A DNA stretch of 41,201 bases, taken from assembly GCA_002781785.1 (NCBI GenBank), contig PFGC01000063.1, positions 1-41,201 on the forward strand. The letters are read 5' to 3'. The position numbers and the translations under genes were made by a program. Origin of the DNA: Candidatus Kerfeldbacteria bacterium CG15_BIG_FIL_POST_REV_8_21_14_020_45_12. Its GTDB lineage: Bacteria > Patescibacteriota > Patescibacteriia > UBA9570 > XYC2-FULL-38-9. Positions within the stretch are counted from its first letter, which is position 1; every line of letters starts with the position of its first letter. The notes below the pieces were generated by a model. The model ran no database searches, was not told where the DNA came from, and saw only the letters and a list, made by a program, of their open reading frames with translations. This document shows, one piece after another, positions 19,601 to 27,351 of the stretch.

Positions 19601-21016
19601 AGAGTAGTTACCCTCATCACAATCGTCATAGTTATCTATCACAGAACCGATCGTTAACGGAGTGCCGTCAAAATCGTCATTATAGATGGCGGCTAATTCC
19701 CAACCGACCGGAACGACGCTGTATTGACGGAGGATTCTAATGTTACGTAGTGAGATGCCTAAAGTTGGACTGGTAATGGTCCCTCCGTTGGAATCTAAAG
19801 CGAAGGGAGTCGATGGATCAATGTAACCGAATTCATTAACCGCCTGATTAAGCGTTAAGCCTTCTTCGATAGCCAATCTAAATCCTTCATTAATGACGCA
19901 GTTTGTGACATCAGCTCCCTGTTCCGGACAAGATGCAAATTGGGTTAGAATATCTATCTCTCCACCTGGATTGAAGGTCGGTGTTTTAAATTCAGCGAAT
20001 TTTTCTTCAGCCGCCTTAACTCCTCCAGATCCTGAGGTTGAACTATCTCCAGCGATCGAGCTAGAAATATCTGACTCGGTGAAAAATGCCAGCAAGCCAC
20101 CTGCCAGTCGCTCCATCAACTTATTGGCCAGTGTATTAATAAAAATTGTCAGCGCATCAGCGATGACATTGTCTTGTTGGGTGGTCTCACCAACCGTCGA
20201 CTGACCCAAGACAGAATTTAATTTACCATCAATAACTGCAACCGGCGTTTGTATGTAGCCTGAGATATCAGCCTTTTGAGCTTTTAAACTACTTTGGATT
20301 TGCTCAACAGCGGCTTCACGCTCCTCTTGCTTTTTTGAATCCAAGACCTGATCAGCGGCGTTTAGTAGTGAAGCAATGGAATTTTCCCCACTACCTAAAC
20401 TAACCGAAAGATTGATCATTGACTTAGGATCCTCAACGAAAGCCACCGCTTGATCAGCCAGAGATTCAGCGTAGTCCTGTACATTATTTACCTGCTCTGA
20501 AAAAGTACATTCAGGTTCATATGGCTCATCAGCGGTAAATTGAGGGAGGATTAACTGGAAATTTAACTTAAGACTTGGGTCTGGCAGGTCGCACAAATTA
20601 AAGTAATCAAAACCACCCTCTTCTCCCAGGGTAGAAAAGAAGGCTCCAGCGGCTGCATCAGCGCGCTCAGTAAAATATTCACCCGGCTCCTTAACAAAAG
20701 CTAGCGGCTCTTGATTTTCACCAGCTGAAGCTACCCAAACTGCCGTATCATAGGCAATTTTTTCCAAAAATGACCGTAAGGCGTTTTTAATTCCAACCTT
20801 AGCGGCCGCAACTAGGCCCTTTAAAACAAAATCAATTACCTGCTGGACAACTCGAGGGACATCACCAACCGTTGAAACCTGAGCATGAGCAGCTTGTGGA
20901 GTTAACAACCCAATGGCCACGGCTCCTCCAGCCATAGCGCCAGGAGTCAAAACAGTCATCATCATCATGATGCTGGCGATAAATTTCCGGAATCTGTACT
21001 GGGGTTGGTGTGGCAT
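10658..21016 (-). CDS. Giant 3452-aa secreted Cys-rich mosaic protein (signal peptide, CX6C modules, CBM/jelly-roll-like modules, vWA domain)
   Basis: Uninterrupted ORF; N-terminal signal peptide (RKFIASIMMMMTVLTPGAMAGGAVAIGLLTPQAAHA|Q); repeated C-x6-C motifs; ADIVFAVDTSST vWA MIDAS-like motif; LLANGGFEF... type modules. Confidence 0.93.
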   Translation of the reverse strand: MPHQPQYRFRKFIASIMMMMTVLTPGAMAGGAVAIGLLTPQAAHAQVSTVGDVPRVVQQVIDFVLKGLVAAAKVGIKNALRSFLEKIAYDTAVWVASAGENQEPLAFVKEPGEYFTERADAAAGAFFSTLGEEGGFDYFNLCDLPDPSLKLNFQLILPQFTADEPYEPECTFSEQVNNVQDYAESLADQAVAFVEDPKSMINLSVSLGSGENSIASLLNAADQVLDSKKQEEREAAVEQIQSSLKAQKADISGYIQTPVAVIDGKLNSVLGQSTVGETTQQDNVIADALTIFINTLANKLMERLAGGLLAFFTESDISSSIAGDSSTSGSGGVKAAEEKFAEFKTPTFNPGGEIDILTQFASCPEQGADVTNCVINEGFRLAIEEGLTLNQAVNEFGYIDPSTPFALDSNGGTITSPTLGISLRNIRILRQYSVVPVGWELAAIYNDDFDGTPLTIGSVIDNYDDCDEGNYSPYCGLVDPDWPLKAPDVFCKLQGYATNIAAEEAIDDDGAVNTPEKLFTARLTSCLDPQSCLSEDENGFCEAYGYCVQQERIYRFEGDSCPSYYASCELFTDDAGNDQSLLQNTVNYDDCSVDNVGCQWRCRTYNEVDEAFQCSGQDEVYSTCDSGSSTYDSSALSCGCTAADASTCDITEGGFTCDTDTGESCTLGTETSADVDFDTTINFDDDVASCSSQDSGCTETIPVKGGANLLANGGFEFYDNADTDLAGPTDTAVDSPYDDSFGFSASSDASCTSYTNPQNCQGWELVSGSAVRAVNEALYGDSALQYDGDVAGGIVHRFATGQALENRSFSLSFTYNNIDANTCSVTGSIFADPATDTTWPGVSAMTESTDFDAGETSSSGFQTYTSDLVTFSAGVSATTVGVIFNTTGTGCDIVLDGVTLEENSGSSGISDYQNSDDLVYVNFNDANSCTVGEIGCNLYTPVTGESDTPIPGQITNPYSEACGDGSDYTGAECSQCVEETVGCDAFIEQETPYNAPINDVSGFSTYLDSSFDADLAEAIAQRTGYYCEDTTTPCSPDRETLDCGSGVSCLPSISIIPDTGTSCSANNVGCEQYVNLDQESLGGEGVEHYKYIRQCVKPTTQEIEDQEIDTYYTFEGSDISGYQLRSWYLKKSDVDAGPCTNLDLYGSTSETPTANCIDSDTLSANYNDCTASDIGDDPDCTEWFDSDGANYLRYKSSTITASDDCVPLRNTFDDRVYYSIPDESQSCPASANLCREYKGSAGGAVEFVIEEDFDDGAVWGDAEVSAETVTASAGLSMALGTSSTNAATSGATTVAGLVDEADSYVVTFWAKSDTDGSLIYPYFYSAETAETNFLSEDDIDLSTEWQKYSVGPFTFPEAVSGDEEFGFEYTDSYVYIDNVELQKNNSHYLILESADSCLGYEGCEEYTDEQDVTNYLKSFTNLCSDNVVGCEAIIKTQNSDTPFYTSYQADNEWSATNTPNDDVNIVADVATTIVITDSVQCDSSVAACELVGLPELDDSEDPQSYSAEYIINDPDSYDTILCEEHQRSCEQYTDSQGSTTYFKDPGEKYCEYNASLGQWLTPDGDACPLQNDSAEPSQPKGPICNGGLREDELCSTDNDCPADSSDSNTYRCISNDSADSGWVGRCTAPYSGCTLYVDPNMATMIDDFSAETNVKDNSDITSTTADDKPDGWGVASSASGANAFMNRDGASGVIPTPTGNSISEISYQSGDCDTFAQSTDFAFHRSNSLELKTKSGKNNCMAFPATLSAGVSNVLYPVDANKIYTLQAEVYGVTADAEFAIGLLYYDASGNELSNGLDVENYAIAAYEGGSRSDDEVPTDEWVHFHGTVGPNMSHSFPSSTYYVRVFVESGSDQAHVYFDNVGFAEDNQYTYLNHTVNGAAENPGDNTCNGEIDIQDGCVSFRDSNDNSLTSLAAIEDQQAVNSSFTDETCTFNDGEPSEACDSQANSSDTNIVIKVRNDRQCSEWLSCRSSRIIVNDAGEIDSETCFQIGRCLSRNEDTGVCTEWADTRDPDSLGSDDELRVTTQPGNTNDLLDIQDNSGFITIGAEWIGSCVSSVCEGGTNDGDACSVDSDCSASDIIYGYYPTDWMAEIGSGGAASTTDIVADGDFEDVTCNGDEAETVYGSDGLNYGQIAGGRNKSASCTLDEHCRVLEVETLLESKLGELEIEETTDDIGYWEGWCGNFQDNTFGTNSQWENYGGSSVSIIDYDEDRPYVGTSPINGGDLNVAALNVDLNNVLFVDPVSGQDSGVQVDVSDDIVQGQDYVVTFDGKWLETPDADSDFLQVALQYGSDEQNVDFFEVGSAKADIVFAVDTSSTMAGYISSVATNTTALVSGFDEAGVDYQVSIVTTGGSRYPKILDFADYSSTSSGFEYNANGTVTTDFTTDATEFSNAMTYISSNLNGGQVYNYEMMANIFDNSINNGTESLNFRPGAQKFIVLLTDTDPENGGQGDPYISGSSWAQSDENSFDNTYGGVNFSLYSVVPTSSQGYDALTASLGGTQYNISGTYSTIVSDITSKISESVSAFTLSESMESYAFGPLTIENKTDPADTSTLFIAATSNNAGKAFAIDNVSMKPSLEVRKEGNPQTENHPTSLARDCRAYPEQDSNSCDYQDSSGSIYSGWKGYCLLHDTVPGDSEDCVAWWPIDILSGEPDTTGRTRLTYSDKAPVYSCLVAKGNETLGACSSGGQICASDDDCSGSSNYCYGASDVDNDYDVSSSYTDGGYDMVNTYDSGGYRVNHNIESLRVESEAGEHTGDSTGNEEAAVFKKITDLPVEKLIHVSEIDRIVYDMGTPYYSSNDCNGSNKQNAWLEGSDGFDTADFEEYQTGGASEDDTTFFWQVGKDDDPGALCGGSLDEDLVYAVQKGAWCGTGSGDLCDENLTEAELDDIDFYYGKSITSQENQANIERSHSVWNGDSSSTSPFNPFNYYSVLGENGDAWNVAGAIDDDTDNGSVDGVSFSDNLFNSRYSDNDADTDSCFGHNPCGANVHLAKFDFQDGYLAAVYLVYWDGLARPDVQSIHDINWSIYLKEPCLLLVEGATEDGEATPWRTRATSSSGFQIPDLLYTYTISGPVDYSQLGAGSMYGSFSTTGNTRPDEEDGEENSTSGSDMYDFFAISQSNLPMVYLNGASGTTLPYACIGKCGDTRCQGDYTSSGGELDGSACTDDKWISLQGICSELDDDGNAQMCDDVSGCDNGSCTSLTYLDHQGAGQSTYASQLNKALEFGWEHYRLIFADIQGDVYYAPAAGSSGDDALRNAGELTSGDASLFSGFATAGNFSSMDVCDGSTRDSDEYCGIRPEVNHIELDNNDTGDLILQNGDTVSLTFDTAADADQEPVNTIKVAWFVDPDTTGDFSDASYLSDPWEAASTNGHSYSNTYTCDPTSAYYDKYALGGSSSEADYDPAWGACKYELWVEVTDNWNFCSGTEYTDITRTNDGTCTSYDSYDGNIYVRY
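13460..14115 (-). other. von Willebrand factor A-like domain inside the giant CDS
   Basis: KADIVFAVDTSSTMAGYISSVATNTTALVSGFDEAGVDYQVSIVTTGG...QKFIVLLTDTDPENGG...FSLYSVVPT...TSKISESVSAF: MIDAS DxSxT plus vWA-like secondary structure order. Confidence 0.75.
16105..19345 (-). repeat. Array of CX6C motifs within the giant CDS (about 12 copies, protein level)
   Basis: CPSYYASC, CSVDNVGC, CSSQDSGC, CTVGEIGC, CVEETVGC, CSANNVGC, CPASANLC, CLGYEGC (x5), CSDNVVGC, CDSSVAAC, CEEHQRSC, CTAPYSGC; many followed by xx[Y/F/L]. Confidence 0.8.
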
Positions 21017-21032
21017 AGTCGGAGCGAGGTAG

Positions 21033-21998
21033 TTAATTGTTTTCCTCGATCGAGTTACTTATTGAAGATGAGTTGGACTCCGTTTCTTGATTGCTACTTT
21101 GAGTAGTATCCGTAACACCAGCCCCACCTAATAATGCTTGGTCGCCTTCAAAAACTTGATTTGTAGCTTCGATAACGGCCTCATCTACTAATTGAACAAT
21201 TAAATCATCTGACAGCGCATCAACATCGCTTTGTGCTAAACCGGAATCGATCAGAAATGTTCTTTTCTCCTTAACCGACATGTTTCTTATAGATGCAACC
21301 TCATCCTGGACCTGAACGATGGCGTTGGCGCCACTCTGAGCCTGCTTGGCTGCTTCTTCGGCAACCGAGACAATATCTGCGTCACTCGTTGAATCTAGAA
21401 TGTCTTGAGAGATGCCCTGCTCTAGCAGTAGAGCCCTAACGCCCGCGATATCGATTGAACCGTCAGCATTTTTAGGTAACAACTCGTCTGCGGCTGGAGC
21501 GTTTGCTAGATCGACACCGAGCACCCCTTGCTCCGCTGGATTAAATTCAGCAAAGGCGCCAGCAGCTGCCACTTCGGTACCATCCCCTCCTGAGGAAGCC
21601 GATGAACATGGCTGACCTTCTGGACAATTTGGGTTGGTGTTGTTAGCAAGCTCATCTCCATCCGAAATACCATCTGAGTCGGAATCTTTTAAAAATGGGC
21701 TGGTATTGTAAATGAACTCTTCGTCGAAATCCGTAAGGCCATCACCATCCGTGTCTGACTGCTGCTTTCTAATAAGCTCTTCAGCATTGGCGTCAGTATC
21801 ACCAAGGATTTTATCGGGATCATCACCGGCGGCCAGAATTTTGGCAATGATTTCTTCACGCGTTGCATCAAACACATCGCGTTTCGTCGTTGAAAGGTCA
21901 GACCTTAGTTGAAAGATCCCACCAATCAAGACTACCACTCCGATAGCAGCCAATCCATAAACAGAGTAACGATCAATTTTTGTTGGATTTATAGCCAT
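21033..21998 (-). CDS. Membrane-anchored protein with thrombospondin type 3-like Ca2+-binding repeats
   Basis: N-terminal TM (VYGLAAIGVVVLIGGIF) and DTDGDGLTDFDEEFIYNTSPFLKDSDSDGISDGDELANNTNPNCPEGQPC. Confidence 0.85.
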   Translation of the reverse strand: MAINPTKIDRYSVYGLAAIGVVVLIGGIFQLRSDLSTTKRDVFDATREEIIAKILAAGDDPDKILGDTDANAEELIRKQQSDTDGDGLTDFDEEFIYNTSPFLKDSDSDGISDGDELANNTNPNCPEGQPCSSASSGGDGTEVAAAGAFAEFNPAEQGVLGVDLANAPAADELLPKNADGSIDIAGVRALLLEQGISQDILDSTSDADIVSVAEEAAKQAQSGANAIVQVQDEVASIRNMSVKEKRTFLIDSGLAQSDVDALSDDLIVQLVDEAVIEATNQVFEGDQALLGGAGVTDTTQSSNQETESNSSSISNSIEENN

Positions 21999-22024
21999 GC
22001 ACGTGATACACGGAGGATGGTGCG

Positions 22025-22053
22025 ATTATATCATATACCGATTCTTTCGTCAA
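22025..22053 (-). promoter_or_regulatory. Sigma70-type promoter with extended -10 for TSP3 protein + giant gene
   Basis: Minus strand TTGACG-N17-TATAAT with TGA preceding -10; overlaps 3' end of rsmA. Confidence 0.65.
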
Positions 22054-22883
22054 AGTCTGACCTTTTGAAAAACTGCCTGACTTACAGCTTCCCAATCCTC
22101 TAAGCTGAGCTCCTGAGGCCGAGCGGTCTGTGACAACCCAATATCACCTAAAATCACCCTGACTTGGGTAGAAGATATTGGGTAACCAGCGCTTAGAGTA
22201 TTGTGAAGTTGTTTTCTTTTGCTTGCAAAACCAACTTTGATGAACTTCATGAGCCGTTCAGGGTCAGAAGATCGCGGAGTTGGTAGTAGGTCGCAACAAA
22301 TAATGGCACTGTCGACATCTGGAATAGGATGAAACGAGGTTCTATCAACAATGGTGACGATTCTAGGGTTCGTATACAGCTGAATAGCAGCTGCCAAGAT
22401 GCTCATCTTGCCGGGCTTGGCGATTATGCGTTCCGCTACCTCTTTTTGCACCATTACTACCATACGACTTGGTTTTGGGTTGTGCTCAGTAAATTCACGC
22501 ATCACCCAAGAGGTAATGTTGTAAGGCAAGTTGGCTACAAGCTTGTAGCCATTGTCTAATAAACCGGCTTCTGCTCTATGAAAAGTACGAATATCTTCGT
22601 TAATGACCAGTAGGTTATCATTCTGCTCACTAAGTGGTTTTAAAGTAGAGGCCAGCACGCGATCCTGCTCTACTGCTACGACCTTGCCAGCAATACCGAC
22701 TAGACGTTTAGTAAGAGCACCAAAACCTGGACCGATTTCCAGGACAGTATCTGCTGACGAGAGCTCAGCCGCTGCTAATGATGCGTCAATTACATCCTCA
22801 TTGATTAAAAAATTCTGCCCCTGTTCTTTGCGGGGAGTTAATTGATGTTTTTTTAAAAGGGTCTCGAGTTGATCTTTATTCAT
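22050..22883 (-). CDS. rsmA: 16S rRNA (adenine1518/1519-N6) dimethyltransferase
   Basis: QGQNFLINEDVIDASL, VLEIGPGFGALTKRL, NLPYNITSWV; start chosen at MNKDQLETLLKKH rather than the longer ORF start. Confidence 0.95.
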   Translation of the reverse strand: MNKDQLETLLKKHQLTPRKEQGQNFLINEDVIDASLAAAELSSADTVLEIGPGFGALTKRLVGIAGKVVAVEQDRVLASTLKPLSEQNDNLLVINEDIRTFHRAEAGLLDNGYKLVANLPYNITSWVMREFTEHNPKPSRMVVMVQKEVAERIIAKPGKMSILAAAIQLYTNPRIVTIVDRTSFHPIPDVDSAIICCDLLPTPRSSDPERLMKFIKVGFASKRKQLHNTLSAGYPISSTQVRVILGDIGLSQTARPQELSLEDWEAVSQAVFQKVRL

Positions 22884-23424
22884 GTAGATTGATGGCACCT
22901 TGTCGAATAATCTTATTGCTGCCGTCTGGCAAAACCTGAACAACCGTAGATGGCAGTTTATTGGGGAGCGCGCCAACGTCTAGCCAGCCTTCAACATTTG
23001 ATTCGCCGATCTCTAGCTTGGCCTGCTCGATTGTGAACGTAGCTGGATTACCCGTGCGGTTGGCTGAAGTCGCAATTAGCGGCTTGCCTGCAGCACTGGC
23101 TAAAGCTTGTGTAGTTGGGCAGTCAGGAACTCGCACAGACAGTGTAGCAGAAACTACGATAGAAAGTGGACCGGGCCAATATGCAGAAGCTAGTTGGCGT
23201 TGAGCATCAGATAACTGGAAGTGATCCTCAACTTGCTTAAGAGAGGCGGCCACAACAGTAAACTTGTCATCAGTACGACCCTTTAAGCCCATTATTCGTT
23301 TGATTCCAGCGTGATTGTCGTAGAGACAACCTAATCCGTAAGCTGTATCAGTAGGAAACACCACTAGCTGTCCCCGCTTTAAAATTTGTGCGCACTGATT
23401 GATGTCATCTTCTTCTAACAACAT
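22876..23424 (-). CDS. L-threonylcarbamoyladenylate synthase (Sua5/YciO/YrdC family)
   Basis: VVFPTDTAYGLGCLYDN, KGRTDDKFTVV, PLIATSANRTGNPA; overlaps rsmA start by 8 nt. Confidence 0.92.
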   Translation of the reverse strand: MLLEEDDINQCAQILKRGQLVVFPTDTAYGLGCLYDNHAGIKRIMGLKGRTDDKFTVVAASLKQVEDHFQLSDAQRQLASAYWPGPLSIVVSATLSVRVPDCPTTQALASAAGKPLIATSANRTGNPATFTIEQAKLEIGESNVEGWLDVGALPNKLPSTVVQVLPDGSNKIIRQGAINLHE

Positions 23425-25841
23425 TATCCTTTAACGATCAGATTGATAATTCGGCCAGGCACATAAATTACTTTTATAATTTCCTTACCAGTTATGTGCT
23501 TTACGACATTCTCGTTAGCCTCTGCCACTAATCTGGCAGACGCCTCGTCGGCGTCAGGCGAAAGCTCAATAGTGCCACGAACCTTGCCACTAACCTGAAC
23601 GGCTACTTGGACAGAATCGTCTTGGGTTAAAGTCTCATCAAATTTTGGCCAACTTGCAAAGAGGTCCTGTCCGTAGCCTTGCAGCTCTGCCAGTTCAGCT
23701 GCTAGATGTGGAGCAAATGGTGACAATAGTTGTAAGAAAGAGCGTTGTGTTTGCTCATCAACGAATTCTGGGTTAGCTGATATGGCGTTTAAACATATCA
23801 TTAACTGTGAGATGGCAGTATTAAACTTAAACTGCTCAATGTCATTGGTTACTTTTTTGATTGTCTTGTGGAGAGTTTTTTGAAGGTCAGGAGTAGTTTT
23901 AATTCCAGCCGGTTGCTGCATAGCACTCCACGAGCGGTCCAGGAAGCGTCTGACACCCTTAATACTCTTAGTACTCCAAGGTTTAGTGTCCTCAAATGGA
24001 CCCATGAACATTTCGTACAACCTCAAGGTATCAGCTCCATACTCGTTTACAACATCGTCTGGATTTATGACATTACCGACAGACTTGCTCATTTTCTGAT
24101 GGTCTTCACCCAGAATCATCCCTTGATTGCGAAGAGCGGCAAAAGGTTCTCTACCAACTTCTTTTGGAATAAAACCAAAATCCTGCAAAGCTTTGTGGAA
24201 GAAACGGGCGTAGAGTAAATGTAAGACGGCATGCTCAGCACCACCGACATACATGTCGACTGGCAACCACTGCTTGAGTTTATCTGGGGAGGCAAACTCC
24301 TGTTCGTTATTTGGATCGCAAAATCTCAGGTAGTACCAAGACGAACAAACGAAGGTGTCCATGGTATCTGACTCGCGGCGAGCCGGCTGGCCACAAGTTG
24401 GACAGCTAACATCTTGAAAAGTTTTAGATAGAGCCAGGGGCGACTCACCGGTGGGACGGAAGTCGACATCTGTTGGCAAAACGACAGGAAGCTGGTCTTC
24501 TGGAACAGACTGCTCGCCGTGTTCGTCGCAATAGATAATTGGAATAGGCGCGCCCCAGTACCGCTGACGCGAAATCAACCAATCACGTAGATTGAAAAAG
24601 ACAACACGTTTACCTAGGCCGTGTTTTTCCATGTAATCCATCATGGCTGTCTTGGCCTCTGACTGCGCATCCATTCCATTTAAGAAATCTGAATTCATCA
24701 TTGCGCCGTTGTGGTCTACCTGAGACAACTCAGTCACTGGAGACTCATCGCCATCCGTGGTCTTCATGACTCTAATAATTTCCAGACTGTACTTCTGAGC
24801 AAATTCAAAATCGCGCTCGTCGTGAGCCGGCACACCCACCACCATGCCGGTACCATAGTTTGCTAAGACAAAGTCAGCTACCCAGATTGGCATTTTGAAA
24901 CCAGTTAGAGTGTTAATGGCATAACGCCCTGTAAACACACCGGTTTTTTCCCGATTCTCTTTACGTTGAAGTTCCGTTAGGCCGGCAGTGCGCTCCACAT
25001 ACGCTAGAACTTCCGCCTCTTGCTCTGGCGTCGTAATAGACCTAACTATTGGATGCTCAGGAGCAACTACAATAAAGGTCGCACCAAAGTTTGTTTCTGG
25101 AAACTTAGTGAAGGCTACGATTTTTTCATTACTGCCATCAATGTCATAAGACAGATCAATCCCCTCCTGCCTGCCAATCCAGTTTCGCTGCATCAATTTT
25201 ATTGGTTCGGGCCAATCAATAGTATCTAGATCTTCTAGAAGTTGGTCGGCGTATTGAGTGGTTTTAAAAAACCACTGTTCTAGATCCTTTTGAATTACTG
25301 GATCTTTACTGCGCTCGCAATTACCATCTACAACTTGCTCATTGGCTAATACGGTCTGACAGGTATTACACCAATTCACCTTGGCTTTTTTTCTCTCAGC
25401 TAAACCATTTTTGTACATCTGTAAAAACATCCACTGAGTCCACCGGTAATATTCTGGCGATGATGTATCAATCTCACGACCCCAATCATAAGACAGACCG
25501 AGTGACTGAATCTGCCTGGTAAAATTTGTAATGTTGTCATGCGTAGACTTATCAGGATGAACGCCAGTTTTAATAGCGTAATTCTCGGCCGGTAAACCGA
25601 AGGCATCCCAACCCATTGGATGCAAAACATTAAAACCGTTCATGCGGCGAAAGCGAGACAGAATATCTGTAGCGGTATAGCCCTCGGGGTGACCAACGTG
25701 TAGCCCTGCTGCCGAAGGATATGGAAACATATCTAAGATATACTGCTTCGAAGCCTGATCATCGCTGGCAGTGAAAGTCTTAGCCTCTTGCCATCGCTGC
25801 TGCCATTTCTGCTCTATTTCTTGGGGGTTGTATTCATTCAT
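23424..25841 (-). CDS. leuS: Leucyl-tRNA synthetase
   Basis: MFPYPSAAGLHVGHPEGYTATDILSRFRRMNGFNVLHPMGWDAFGLPAENYA, HQKMSKSVGNVINPDD; start at MNEYNPQEIEQKW. Confidence 0.97.
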   Translation of the reverse strand: MNEYNPQEIEQKWQQRWQEAKTFTASDDQASKQYILDMFPYPSAAGLHVGHPEGYTATDILSRFRRMNGFNVLHPMGWDAFGLPAENYAIKTGVHPDKSTHDNITNFTRQIQSLGLSYDWGREIDTSSPEYYRWTQWMFLQMYKNGLAERKKAKVNWCNTCQTVLANEQVVDGNCERSKDPVIQKDLEQWFFKTTQYADQLLEDLDTIDWPEPIKLMQRNWIGRQEGIDLSYDIDGSNEKIVAFTKFPETNFGATFIVVAPEHPIVRSITTPEQEAEVLAYVERTAGLTELQRKENREKTGVFTGRYAINTLTGFKMPIWVADFVLANYGTGMVVGVPAHDERDFEFAQKYSLEIIRVMKTTDGDESPVTELSQVDHNGAMMNSDFLNGMDAQSEAKTAMMDYMEKHGLGKRVVFFNLRDWLISRQRYWGAPIPIIYCDEHGEQSVPEDQLPVVLPTDVDFRPTGESPLALSKTFQDVSCPTCGQPARRESDTMDTFVCSSWYYLRFCDPNNEQEFASPDKLKQWLPVDMYVGGAEHAVLHLLYARFFHKALQDFGFIPKEVGREPFAALRNQGMILGEDHQKMSKSVGNVINPDDVVNEYGADTLRLYEMFMGPFEDTKPWSTKSIKGVRRFLDRSWSAMQQPAGIKTTPDLQKTLHKTIKKVTNDIEQFKFNTAISQLMICLNAISANPEFVDEQTQRSFLQLLSPFAPHLAAELAELQGYGQDLFASWPKFDETLTQDDSVQVAVQVSGKVRGTIELSPDADEASARLVAEANENVVKHITGKEIIKVIYVPGRIINLIVKG

Positions 25842-25988
25842 TTGACATCTGTTAGTTTGCCCATTGTACGGCATTGACTTTTTGACCGCAAATTGATAGT
25901 GTAGTCCGGCGTTTTTCAATAGAATACACTTATTAAACTTCGCCTCAAACAACTGATTGTTTCGCTGAGCCTGAAGCTAATTCACCTG

Positions 25989-27272
25989 ATGAATCTAGTC
26001 TGGCCACTGGTTCGCCGTGGACTGATTATTGTGCTGGTACTTCCGGCTCTTTTTATTTGGCAAAAGCTCTTTAAGCCTCTAACTGTGGTTTTTTATAAGG
26101 CTTTACTGGTGGTCAGAGCACGTTCTAAAAGCTTCTTTCATGCTGAACATAAATTATTGGCCATTGTGACGCATAGATTTGCCATTCACGCCGTGGTTGG
26201 GACCATGACACTGACGGTGGTTCTGGTCAACGTCAGGCAGGCCGGAGCTGTTCGCTCTGAAGACTTTGCCGACGGCTCTTTAGTTGCGTCAGTTTTTAGC
26301 AAGGAGGAGCTGACTGTTATTACAGCAGATTCAGTGCGTCAGGCGCAGGTTAGGTATGTAGATGTGTCAGCGGCGGTTAGCAAGCAAGACGGAATTAGTC
26401 GCAGTGCCGATGTTGGCGACAATGGATCTTTCTTTGCTGAACAAGGCGGTGCTTTTGTTAGCACCAGCACAATTGGTGGCGTTAGAGGCACTACCCGTGA
26501 AGATATTCAGAAATATGTTGTTCAAGAAGGAGACACAATTAGCACCATTGCAGATAAGTATGGTGTCTCGACAAAAACTGTTATGTGGTCAAATAACTTA
26601 ACAGACGACCAAGCCAAGCGTGTAAGAACTGGAGATACTTTGTGGATCTTGCCGGTTACAGGAGTGGCTCATAATGTTAAATCTGGCGAAACAGTTTCAA
26701 GCATTGCTCAAAAATATAACGCTTCCGAAGATAAAATTATTGAGTTTAATAACTTGCTTGGCGCTGAAGATTTGATAGCCGGTGTTGAGATTATAGTCCC
26801 CGATGGCGAACAGCCCGCCCCGCCACCGCCAACCCCAACGACTACCAGAGTAGCTACTTTTCAGCAGGTCTTTACTCAGTCTGGTGGCACCCCAGCTGCC
26901 AACGCTGCTGTCTCAGGCACTAAATTACAGTGGCCAACCACTACACATAGAATTTCTCAGTACTACGGTTACCGACACACAGGCATTGATGTGGATGGTG
27001 AATTTGGAGATGCTATTTACGCGGCCGAGGGCGGTACCGTAAGATCAGCCGGCTGGTATAGTGGTTATGGCCTGCAGGTAGTAATTGACCACGGCGGTGG
27101 CCTAACAACCCGTTACGCTCATTTACAGAAGGTTTTTGTTAGCGCTGGCCAAAGCGTTGGTCGTGGCCAGACCTTAGGTGAAGAAGGATCAACGGGTAAC
27201 TCAACTGGCTCTCATCTACATTTTGAAGTTATGGTTAATGGAGGTTTCACCAACCCGTTCGGCTACTACTAG
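25989..27272 (+). CDS. Membrane-anchored M23 peptidase with two LysM domains
   Basis: N-terminal TMs; LysM YVVQEGDTISTIADKYGVSTKTVMWSNN and HNVKSGETVSSIAQKYNASEDKIIEFNN; M23 motifs HTGIDVD and HLHFEV. Confidence 0.94.
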   Translation: MNLVWPLVRRGLIIVLVLPALFIWQKLFKPLTVVFYKALLVVRARSKSFFHAEHKLLAIVTHRFAIHAVVGTMTLTVVLVNVRQAGAVRSEDFADGSLVASVFSKEELTVITADSVRQAQVRYVDVSAAVSKQDGISRSADVGDNGSFFAEQGGAFVSTSTIGGVRGTTREDIQKYVVQEGDTISTIADKYGVSTKTVMWSNNLTDDQAKRVRTGDTLWILPVTGVAHNVKSGETVSSIAQKYNASEDKIIEFNNLLGAEDLIAGVEIIVPDGEQPAPPPPTPTTTRVATFQQVFTQSGGTPAANAAVSGTKLQWPTTTHRISQYYGYRHTGIDVDGEFGDAIYAAEGGTVRSAGWYSGYGLQVVIDHGGGLTTRYAHLQKVFVSAGQSVGRGQTLGEEGSTGNSTGSHLHFEVMVNGGFTNPFGYY

Positions 27273-27310
27273 AATATTAGATTTCCAACTTTCAAAGTAA
27301 AGGTAAACAA

Positions 27311-27336
27311 AACACCCTGCCGTAAAGCGGGGTGTT
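27311..27336. terminator. Bidirectional intrinsic terminator between convergent genes
   Basis: AACACCCTGC-CGTAAA-GCGGGGTGTT hairpin followed by TGATTTTTGATTT. Confidence 0.8.
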
Positions 27337-27351
27337 GATTTTTGATTTAAT

